Assembly: GCA_029880425.1 (NCBI GenBank)
Contig: JAOUOK010000033.1
Coordinates: 1 to 9,756 of the forward strand
Direction: 5' to 3'
Length of the DNA: 9,756 nucleotides
Source of the DNA: Gammaproteobacteria bacterium
GTDB lineage: Bacteria; Pseudomonadota; Gammaproteobacteria; UBA6429; Thiohalophilaceae
Of this stretch, positions 1-5,781 are shown piece after piece. The translations under genes and the position numbers were made by a program. Every line of letters starts with the position of its first letter. Positions within the stretch are counted from its first letter, which is position 1. The notes beneath the pieces were generated by a model that did not search any database, was not told where the DNA came from, and saw only the letters and a program-made list of their open reading frames with translations.

Positions 1-446
1 CCGCCCGCTGCAATTGCACCGGTTGCAAGGCTATCGGGAAAGCCCCGCTTTTGCATTTCAGGAATACCCATCTTGCCAATCGCAGCACAGGTTGCAGGTG
101 ATGAACCACTTAAAGCGGCAAAAATAGAACAAGCGCCAATGTTAGAAATAATTAAACCACCGGGCACTTTATAAAACCAGCGCTCTAATGCTTCATACAA
201 GTCACTCCCGGCACGAGATGATGCTATTGCCGCACCCATTAAAATAAACATCGGGATGGAAAGTAATGCAAACTCACCCAGACTACCAAATAAAGTATCA
301 GCAAGAACACCGACACTGCCAACGCCCTCGAAGATAACTAAAAATAAAATCGCGACTGAACCAAGTGCAAAAGCAACCGGAAGACCTGCAAGTAATAAAA
401 ACACTAATACAAAAACAATTGATAAACCTATAGCAAGTGTACTCAT
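1..446 (-). CDS. dctM: TRAP transporter large permease subunit DctM (5' part, cut by window edge)
   Basis: This is the N-terminal 148 codons of the large membrane subunit of a TRAP transporter; the gene runs off the left edge. In this family DctM forms the sodium-driven translocation channel in the inner membrane and receives substrate from DctP. My translation starts MSTLAIGLSIVFV, a first membrane helix, followed by family-typical stretches: FALLSIPMFILMG near residue 60, FAALSGSSPATCAAIGKMGI near residues 107-126, and a GAIAAGG stretch at the cut edge. The ATG at 446-444 overlaps the dctQ stop as ATGA (443-446), so the two are translationally coupled. A Shine-Dalgarno sequence GGAGAG (453-458, minus strand) sits 6 nt upstream inside dctQ. 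Substrate cannot be read from this subunit; malonate is inferred from the neighbouring matB. Confidence 0.93.
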   Translation of the reverse strand, partial: MSTLAIGLSIVFVLVFLLLAGLPVAFALGSVAILFLVIFEGVGSVGVLADTLFGSLGEFALLSIPMFILMGAAIASSRAGSDLYEALERWFYKVPGGLIISNIGACSIFAALSGSSPATCAAIGKMGIPEMQKRGFPDSLATGAIAAG

Positions 447-973
447 GTTGTACTCTCCATTGTATCTTCAGCAGAGAGACCAAATGGCATTTCATCACCA
501 TTCAGTAAACTTAAAATATCTGCAATATATTGCAATGATAAAATAGTAAAACCAAAAGGTAGTGAGAAGTAAGGTATCCAGAGCCTTACTTCCCATATCG
601 AATCTGATTTCCAGTTTGCTTCCCATGCCTCATACCAGAACTCATACCCGGTATAGGTAATAATCAGGCAAAATGCCAGTGAAACAACAGATGCAAATAA
701 AGCCATTCTTAATCGCCAATGTTGCTTCAAATACAATGGAAGCAAATCAACATTAACGTGTCCACGCGTTAATAAAACATACGGACTGCCAATAAATGTT
801 GCTGAAATTAAAAGATAAGTAACAAACTCAGTTTGCCAGATTGATGATTCTTCTAAAACATATCTAATCCAGACCATCTGGCAAACAATTAAAACAGACA
901 GCAAAATCATTAATGCAGAAACAATTCCGCATAACTTTGATGTATTAGCAACAAACTGAATATATTTTTTCAT
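443..973 (-). CDS. dctQ: TRAP transporter small permease subunit DctQ
   Basis: This 176-residue protein is the small inner-membrane subunit of a TRAP transporter, which pairs with DctM and is needed for transport. Four hydrophobic segments are visible at about residues 15-36, 48-68, 89-109 and 131-152, the expected DctQ topology and length. The stretch SSIWQTEFVTYLL followed by GSPYVLLTRGHVNVDLL (about 43-78) matches the family pattern of Trp and Glu before helix 2 and a His-x-x-x-Asp after it. It lies downstream of dctP on the same strand and its stop overlaps the dctM start. The ATG at 973-971 has no recognisable ribosome binding site: the 17 bases upstream are A/T with a few C, and a strong hairpin ends about 20 nt before the start. 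This suggests that expression is kept lower than that of dctP. Confidence 0.93.
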   Translation of the reverse strand: MKKYIQFVANTSKLCGIVSALMILLSVLIVCQMVWIRYVLEESSIWQTEFVTYLLISATFIGSPYVLLTRGHVNVDLLPLYLKQHWRLRMALFASVVSLAFCLIITYTGYEFWYEAWEANWKSDSIWEVRLWIPYFSLPFGFTILSLQYIADILSLLNGDEMPFGLSAEDTMESTT

Positions 974-993
974 GTGTATTTTTTAATATTAAA

Positions 994-1029
994 AAAAACG
1001 ACCGTTATAAAATTATAACGGTCGTTTTT
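994..1029 (-). terminator. Intercistronic hairpin between dctP and dctQ (attenuating terminator, possibly bidirectional)
   Basis: A perfect 17-bp inverted repeat (994-1010 and 1013-1029) with core ACGACCGTT/AACGGTCGT would fold as a roughly 15-bp stem with a 6-nt loop. Read on the minus strand, the stem ends in a U run (complement of the A8 at 991-998). Read on the plus strand it is followed by TTTTTA. The element has the form of a rho-independent terminator on either strand. Placed after dctP and before dctQ, it should let most transcripts end after the binding protein and a minority read through into dctQM, or protect the dctP message end. Stem-loops at this position are known in other TRAP operons. 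Termination efficiency is inferred. Confidence 0.82.
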
Positions 1030-1067
1030 ATTTATGATTAGTAAATAAACTAACCTATACTATAGAC

Positions 1068-2069
1068 TTACTTAACAGACAGCGCCATGTCTAATAGCTC
1101 ACGACCGCCTTTTACTTTTTCAGCAAAATCTTTATAAGACGTCTTATCTGCAATCGCACGCCACATAGCAGCTTGCTCAGCTGTCATTGTTACGACTTTA
1201 ACACCTGCTTTTTTATATGCCTCAACCAGTTTAGCGTCTGCTTGTTTCGCACCTTCAGTTGCAAATACTTCAGCTTTTTTAGATGCAGTCAAAAGTACTT
1301 TTTGCTGCTCTTTAGTTAAGCTGTTAAATGTTTTCTTAGACATTAATATTGGCTCATACATAACCCATAAAGCATTGTCGCCCGGAGCAGTTAAGCATTT
1401 AACTTGCTCATAAATGCGATATGAAACCAGGCTTGCAGAACTTGTGTTTGCACCATCAAGCACACCTGTTTGTAGCCCAGAGTAAATTTCTGAACTCGGC
1501 ATTTTAGTGATGGATGCACCTGCACCAGCCAGCATCTGGTTAAATGCCTTACCCGCTGCACGGAAAGCCTGACCTTTAACGTCTTTAGGTTCTAGAATAC
1601 AGTTTTTCTTCGAAACAAAGCCGCCGGCTAACCAGGTATCTGCCAATACAACAACACCGGCATCATCCATAATTTTTTTAATTTTCCCCATGAACTCAGA
1701 TTTATTTAAACGTAATGCATGGTCATGATTTTTAACCAAACCCGGCATCAGGGTTAAGTTTAATTCAGGATGACGACCACCAGCATATGCTAATGGAAAT
1801 GCAGTCATATCCAGCTTGCCTTTTGTCATTGCACCCCATTGTTCCTTAGGTTTATATAATGACTTACCCGGATAAACTTTAATCTTTAAACCTAGATTTG
1901 CACTGTTAACATCGCGTGCAATCATTTGTACCATTTCATCACGAATATCACCTTTACCACCCGGCCATTGGTGTGATGCTTTTAAAACGCGTTCGGCACT
2001 TGCAGCACCCGACAACCCCATCAAGGTCGCCACAATAACTGCTGACAAATTAATTTTACTCATTTTCAT
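1068..2069 (-). CDS. dctP: TRAP transporter substrate-binding protein DctP (probable malonate binder)
   Basis: This is the periplasmic solute receptor that captures the substrate and delivers it to DctQM. From the ATG at 2069 the product is 333 residues, normal for the family. Residues 1-25 form a Sec signal peptide (MKMSK, a hydrophobic core, cleavage after GAASA). The family signature is clear: Arg170 in KGQAFRAAG, the position where DctP proteins bind the substrate carboxylate, then MPSSEIYSGLQTGVLDGAN (190-208). Two cysteines, 157 and 225, could form a periplasmic disulfide (inference). A TTG one codon upstream would also be in frame, but AGGAG at 2077-2081 is 7 nt from the ATG, which favours the ATG. 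It follows the regulator gene after 41 nt. The substrate is probably a short dicarboxylate; malonate is inferred from adjacent matB. Confidence 0.92.
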   Translation of the reverse strand: MKMSKINLSAVIVATLMGLSGAASAERVLKASHQWPGGKGDIRDEMVQMIARDVNSANLGLKIKVYPGKSLYKPKEQWGAMTKGKLDMTAFPLAYAGGRHPELNLTLMPGLVKNHDHALRLNKSEFMGKIKKIMDDAGVVVLADTWLAGGFVSKKNCILEPKDVKGQAFRAAGKAFNQMLAGAGASITKMPSSEIYSGLQTGVLDGANTSSASLVSYRIYEQVKCLTAPGDNALWVMYEPILMSKKTFNSLTKEQQKVLLTASKKAEVFATEGAKQADAKLVEAYKKAGVKVVTMTAEQAAMWRAIADKTSYKDFAEKVKGGRELLDMALSVK

Positions 2070-2076
2070 CAATTCT

Positions 2077-2081
2077 CTCCT
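2077..2081 (-). promoter_or_regulatory. Ribosome binding site of dctP
   Basis: On the minus strand AGGAG, within AGAGGAGAG, lies 7 nt before the ATG at 2069-2067. It is the strongest Shine-Dalgarno sequence in the gene set and decides between the adjacent TTG (2072), the ATG (2069) and a later ATG (2063). It contrasts with dctQ, which has none, and fits high production of the binding protein. Confidence 0.75.
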
Positions 2082-2110
2082 CTTACCCTGCTATTTAAAA
2101 TTTTCTGAAA

Positions 2111-2779
2111 CTACCCAGACTTTGCTTCTAGCTTGCTTTTTTCGACCAGTGACTGCCATTGTTGTTTTAAATGATTCTGCATATTCTGATCTGCCATGTC
2201 AGGATTATGCTGGCTAAATGCCTGCATAATCAGACGATGTTCTTCTAATGACTCCCCTAACCTTCCTGGGATAGTTAACTGCATATGACGGGCTAAACGC
2301 AGCACCTTACGTAAATCACCTATAATACGCTGCAACCACTTATTACCTGATAAATCCTGTATTGCCTGATGAAAGACAAAATTTTGTTCATAATAACTAT
2401 CAATATCACCTTGCTCAGCATAGGTTTCTAACTTTCCATGCATATTTTCAAGCTTGGTTAAATCACTGGCAGCGCAGTTCTCGACGGCTTCTCTTGCACA
2501 TAAACCTTCTAACACAGCCATGATTGGAAATAATTCATTTAACTCATCAATTTCCATGCTACGGACAAAACTGCCACGACGAGGAATTAGTTCAATCAGG
2601 CCCTCGCTACTGAGCACTTTTAACGCTTCACGTAATGGCGTTCTGCTAATGCCAAAACGTTCACACATTGCCATCTCATCAATAGCATCACCCGGAGCCA
2701 GTTCATGCTGATAAATCTGCTCTCGTAAACGATCAGCTACCTGGAGATACAGCGCCTGGCTTGATATTCGTTCCGTCAT
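2111..2779 (-). CDS. GntR-family (FCD subgroup) transcriptional regulator, probable malonate-responsive
   Basis: This 222-residue regulator has an N-terminal winged helix-turn-helix of GntR type (about residues 5-75). The DNA-recognition stretch is CERFGISRTPLREALKVL (39-56), followed by the wing PRRGSFV (66-72). The all-helical FCD ligand domain follows (about 80-215). Candidate metal/ligand residues of the FCD pocket are Asn133 and His137 (NFVFH), His181 (EEHRLI) and His203. FCD regulators typically bind carboxylic acids and are usually autoregulated repressors. The gene is first in a leftward set, 41 nt before dctP, and divergent from matB, so it probably controls both directions through the palindromes at 2835-2883. 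GntR regulators are known for other malonate loci (MatR in rhizobia). Whether it represses or activates cannot be seen. Confidence 0.92.
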   Translation of the reverse strand: MTERISSQALYLQVADRLREQIYQHELAPGDAIDEMAMCERFGISRTPLREALKVLSSEGLIELIPRRGSFVRSMEIDELNELFPIMAVLEGLCAREAVENCAASDLTKLENMHGKLETYAEQGDIDSYYEQNFVFHQAIQDLSGNKWLQRIIGDLRKVLRLARHMQLTIPGRLGESLEEHRLIMQAFSQHNPDMADQNMQNHLKQQWQSLVEKSKLEAKSG

Positions 2780-2834
2780 TTTTTATTTTTCTCATTTTCA
2801 GAGGCTGACACACTGTTTGATTCTGTAATGATAA

Positions 2835-2883
2835 ACAGTTTAGAATCATCATAATTCATAATTATGAATGCAATCTAAACTGT
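2835..2883. promoter_or_regulatory. Candidate operator: widely spaced inverted repeat
   Basis: ACAGTTTAGA (2835-2844) and TCTAAACTGT (2874-2883) are perfect 10-bp inverted arms separated by 29 bp. Arm centres are 39 bp apart, close to four helical turns, so two dimers could sit on the same DNA face or form a loop. The pair is symmetrical around the AT-rich palindrome at 2854-2869. It is a plausible site for the adjacent FCD regulator or a second factor. Confidence 0.5.
2854..2869. promoter_or_regulatory. Candidate operator: perfect 16-bp palindrome
   Basis: ATTCATAATTATGAAT is a perfect 16-bp palindrome at the centre of the divergent gap. A two-fold symmetric site of this size fits a GntR dimer, and it overlaps -10-like CATAAT sequences on both strands. 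The sequence does not match the PdhR/LldR-type TGGT-N-ACCA operator that I know for some FCD proteins. Assignment to this regulator rests on position only. Confidence 0.5.
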
Positions 2884-2925
2884 CGTAATCGAACTTGCAA
2901 GCCATGAAACAGAGAAATTAACAAA

Positions 2926-4449
2926 ATGAACGATAAGCACAGCAACATCTATCATGTGTTTCAAGAGCATTTCCCTGAATATCCTGATGCTATTTTTATA
3001 GAAACACCAGATGGCAGCCAATATAGTTATGCTTATTTGCAACTGGAAACGGCCAGGATAGCCCGCTTCTTAACTGAACAGGGTATTCAAAAAGGTGACC
3101 GCATTGCGGTCCAGGTTGAAAAATCAGCTCATGTACTTTTTCTGTACCTGGCATGCTTGCGCGCTGGCTTTATTTATCTTCCCTTAAATACCGCTTATAC
3201 AAAAAATGAACTCAGCTACTTCCTGGAGAATGCAGAACCTGCAGCTGTAGTCTGTGCATCTGATGCATATGAAATATTTTCAGATTTGAAAAGCGATAAA
3301 TTAAATAATATTTTCACTCTTGATACAGGTGAACAAGGCACACTAATTGAACTAAGCAGGGAGACAGCATCAGAATTTGAAACCGTAACCTGCAGTGCAG
3401 ATGATATCGCTGTTATACTTTATACCTCAGGAACAACCGGCCGCCCTAAAGGCGCAATGATTACGCACGGTAATCTTGCCGCTAACGGACTTGCTCTGCA
3501 AAAAACGTGGAACTGGCAACAGGCTGATGTACTTTTACATGCCCTTCCTATTTTTCATATCCACGGTTTATTCGTAGCCTGCCATAACGTTTTACTCGGC
3601 GGCAGTAAAATGCTATTCCTGGAAAAATTTGATAGTAAAACAGTAATCCAGCTTTTACCCCGGTCAACGGTCTTCATGGGTGTTCCAACTTTTTACACCC
3701 GCTTACTCGATGATGATAATTTCAATAAAGAATGTTGTGAAAATATGCGCCTCTTTATTTCCGGCTCAGCACCTTTACTTGAACAGACTTTTGAAGATTT
3801 TCAACAACGCACTGGGCATACTATTCTTGAACGTTATGGTATGACTGAAACAGGTATGAATACATCTAACCCGCTCGAAGGTGAACGTATAGCTGGTACG
3901 GTTGGCTTACCTTTACCCGGCGTTGAAGCCCGGATTGTTGATGAAAATAACCAGTTAGTTAAAAACAATGATATCGGTATTCTCCAGGTAAAAGGTGACA
4001 ACGTCTTTAAAGGTTACTGGCGTATGCCAGAAAAAACGGCCGAGGAATTTACCCCTGACAATTTCTTTATTACGGGTGACATGGCCAAGTATAATGAACG
4101 GGGTTATATCTCTATCGTTGGACGAAATAAAGATATGGTTATAACCGGTGGATATAATGTTTACCCAAAAGAAATTGAATTACTGCTTGATGAATGTGAT
4201 GGCATTACAGAATCAGCCATCATTGGCCTGGCTCACAGGGACTTTGGTGAAGCCGTTACCGCAGTAGTTGTACCCAATGATATTAATAACCCACCTGATA
4301 TTGAACATCTTAAATTAATACTTAAACAGCAACTCGCAAGCTATAAAGTCCCAAAACAAATCATTTATGTTGAACAATTACCAAGAAACTCCATGGGTAA
4401 AGTTCAAAAAAATATTCTGCGTGAAACATATATTTCTCTTTACCAGTAA
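2926..4449 (+). CDS. matB: Malonyl-CoA synthetase (malonate-CoA ligase) MatB
   Basis: This 507-residue ANL-superfamily enzyme joins malonate to CoA using ATP, via malonyl-AMP, in the cytoplasm. The match to rhizobial MatB as I know it runs along the whole length, including VQVEKSAHVLFLYLACLRAG (63-82), LPLNTAYT (85-92), HALPIFHIHGLFVA (205-218), GVPTFYTRLL (252-261), LFISGSAPLLEQT (276-288), MNTSNP (311-316) and NVFKGYWRMPEKTAEEF (359-375). Core motifs are intact: P-loop YTSGTTGRPKG (166-176), YGMTET (304-309), TGD (383-385), GRNKDM (399-404) and PRNSMGK (486-492) with catalytic Lys492. Methylmalonate is a common secondary substrate of the family. The gene diverges from the regulator-TRAP set. 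Its product could feed fatty acid synthesis directly or a decarboxylase encoded elsewhere. Confidence 0.93.
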   Translation: MNDKHSNIYHVFQEHFPEYPDAIFIETPDGSQYSYAYLQLETARIARFLTEQGIQKGDRIAVQVEKSAHVLFLYLACLRAGFIYLPLNTAYTKNELSYFLENAEPAAVVCASDAYEIFSDLKSDKLNNIFTLDTGEQGTLIELSRETASEFETVTCSADDIAVILYTSGTTGRPKGAMITHGNLAANGLALQKTWNWQQADVLLHALPIFHIHGLFVACHNVLLGGSKMLFLEKFDSKTVIQLLPRSTVFMGVPTFYTRLLDDDNFNKECCENMRLFISGSAPLLEQTFEDFQQRTGHTILERYGMTETGMNTSNPLEGERIAGTVGLPLPGVEARIVDENNQLVKNNDIGILQVKGDNVFKGYWRMPEKTAEEFTPDNFFITGDMAKYNERGYISIVGRNKDMVITGGYNVYPKEIELLLDECDGITESAIIGLAHRDFGEAVTAVVVPNDINNPPDIEHLKLILKQQLASYKVPKQIIYVEQLPRNSMGKVQKNILRETYISLYQ

Positions 4450-4456
4450 ATTATTT

Positions 4457-5698
4457 TTAATTTATCACGTTAAAAATCAAATACAGGATAAATAATAACG
4501 TGCTGATACCACCTGTGAAAGGAATCCAGATTGGAACGCTAAACCCAGCATAGGCTCTTTTAGAAAATTTTATTTTTAATAATGCAAAGTTAATTAACAT
4601 AAAAATATTTAGCGTTATAAAGCTCGTAATTTTCGCCAGGCTTAATAATGGCAGGATCAAGGAAAATACTAAAATTAATGTTGTGATGATTACCGTTGCA
4701 ATAACGGGGGTACGGGTTGTTGTGTTTACTTCTCCAATCTTTTCGGGCAACCACTGTTTTCGGCTCATTCCATAAAGTACACGCGAAGCCATAATTAACT
4801 GAATTAACATACCGTTAACAACAGATATTAAACTTATGATTGTAATCATGACGGGTGCTTGTCCTGTCATCTTTTCATATAACATGGCAAGCGGTGCATC
4901 ACTTGCCGCTAACTCTGGTGGTGATAATGATAAAATTGCCACAGTAGAAATCAAGACATAAAAGATCGTTGTGATAACAAGTGAAATAATTATCGCAAGT
5001 GGAATATTAATACTCGGATTAATGGCTTCTTCAGCAACGTTAACAATATCTTCAAAACCCAGGAATGCATAAAAGGCAATAAAACTTCCCATCACTATAC
5101 CTGCCCATATTCCGGCATCAAAAGGAGGCATCATGCTGGGTAATTCCTGAGGGATTAAAGAAAAGGAATCACGTGCTACATAAATAATAATAAGTAAACC
5201 GATAATCTCAACGATTGTCATGATAGATGCAATCATTACCGATTGAGCAATTCCCCATACACAAACCAGTCCTATAAAAAGAATAAGTACGACGATGACT
5301 GTAGTTTGCGGAGACTTAACAAAAATATTTAAGTAACCAGCAAAACCATGTGCGAGAGTAGCGACTGAAACAACACCTACCAAGACAATCATAAAGCCCA
5401 CGGCAATTGAGAGTTTCTTTATTGCAAACCCTTCTTCAATGTAAATCGCCTCACCAGCACTGCGGGGAAAACGGGCCGCTAACTCGGCATAAGAAAAGGC
5501 AGAAAAACAGGCCAGCAAGGATGCAAATATAAATGAAAAAGGTGTATAGAACCCTGCTTCGCCGGCAACTTTTCCTACCAGCACATAAATACCTGCACCG
5601 AGAATGGTACCTATACCGTAAAAAACCAACAGCGGCAGCGACAAGCGCCTGATTAATTCATTTTTACCGTTAACTTTGTGATCTCCCGCGCAAAGCAC
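4457..5698 (-). CDS. APC-family amino acid/amine permease, short C-terminus
   Basis: This is a 413-residue inner-membrane transporter of the amino acid-polyamine-organocation family. Helix 1 carries the glycine-rich binding motif YGIGTILGAGIYVL (27-40). Helix 6 ends in GFEDIVNVAEEAINP (214-228), typical of APC/CAT-like permeases. SRVLYGMSRKQWLP (305-318) matches the loop after helix 8. I count about 11 hydrophobic segments: the protein stops just after the segment at 387-410, where relatives usually have a twelfth. The start is the GTG at 5698, downstream of an in-frame TAA; no ribosome binding site is visible, and a later start is possible because the conserved region begins at about residue 18. 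It is convergent to matB with 7 bp between stop codons. The substrate is unknown. Confidence 0.85.
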   Translation of the reverse strand: MLCAGDHKVNGKNELIRRLSLPLLVFYGIGTILGAGIYVLVGKVAGEAGFYTPFSFIFASLLACFSAFSYAELAARFPRSAGEAIYIEEGFAIKKLSIAVGFMIVLVGVVSVATLAHGFAGYLNIFVKSPQTTVIVVLILFIGLVCVWGIAQSVMIASIMTIVEIIGLLIIIYVARDSFSLIPQELPSMMPPFDAGIWAGIVMGSFIAFYAFLGFEDIVNVAEEAINPSINIPLAIIISLVITTIFYVLISTVAILSLSPPELAASDAPLAMLYEKMTGQAPVMITIISLISVVNGMLIQLIMASRVLYGMSRKQWLPEKIGEVNTTTRTPVIATVIITTLILVFSLILPLLSLAKITSFITLNIFMLINFALLKIKFSKRAYAGFSVPIWIPFTGGISTLLFILYLIFNVIN

Positions 5699-5781
5699 TA
5701 AAAACAGATATTAGTGAATTAAGAGAATATGGTATCCTTATACTATAGCAATGTATTAAATATTGAGTAACAGGCAAACGC
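5699..5781. promoter_or_regulatory. Divergent promoter region between permease and PAS-GGDEF-EAL genes
   Basis: This 83-bp AT-rich gap separates two divergent genes. TATACTATAG at 5739-5748 offers a -10-like TATACT rightward (5739-5744) and TATAGT leftward (5747-5742). Neither has a good -35 at 16-18 bp, so start sites are uncertain. A weak AGG (5772-5774) lies 7 nt before the rightward GTG. Confidence 0.35.

Larger units (their letters stand above)
2780..2925. promoter_or_regulatory. Divergent control region between the regulator-TRAP set and matB
   Basis: This 146-bp AT-rich gap must carry the promoters for both matB (rightward) and the regulator-dctPQM set (leftward). Candidate -10 boxes are present on both strands: CATAAT occurs on plus at 2850-2855 and 2857-2862 and on minus at 2866-2861, and TATGAT occurs on minus at 2853-2848. 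No convincing -35 partner lets me fix a start site. The boxes overlap the palindromes listed separately, so a bound regulator would block both promoters. matB has only a weak purine run (AGAGA, 2911-2915) upstream of its ATG. Confidence 0.7.

Noticed and set aside
256..546. Open frame of 96 codons on the plus strand
   Set aside because: It is antisense across the dctM/dctQ junction, both of which are clear membrane proteins; the product is Lys/Thr/Asn-rich without any domain.
1056..1065. Decamer TATACTATAG shared with 5739-5748
   Set aside because: It has a good -10 look, but neither copy has a matching -35, and an AT-rich decamer seen twice is weak evidence for a shared promoter.
2454..2711. 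Open frame of 85 codons on the plus strand inside the regulator gene
   Set aside because: It is antisense to a well-supported GntR/FCD gene, has no recognisable domain and a composition typical of shadow frames.
4447..4464. Inverted repeat TAAATTA-TTTT-TAATTTA at the matB/permease junction
   Set aside because: The stem is only A-T pairs and 7 bp long, too weak for a terminator, and likely by chance in AT-rich DNA around two TAA stops.
4466..4502. CACGTTA-N23-TAACGTG inverted repeat
   Set aside because: It lies in the coding end of the permease with a long loop; 7-bp arms at this distance are expected by chance.
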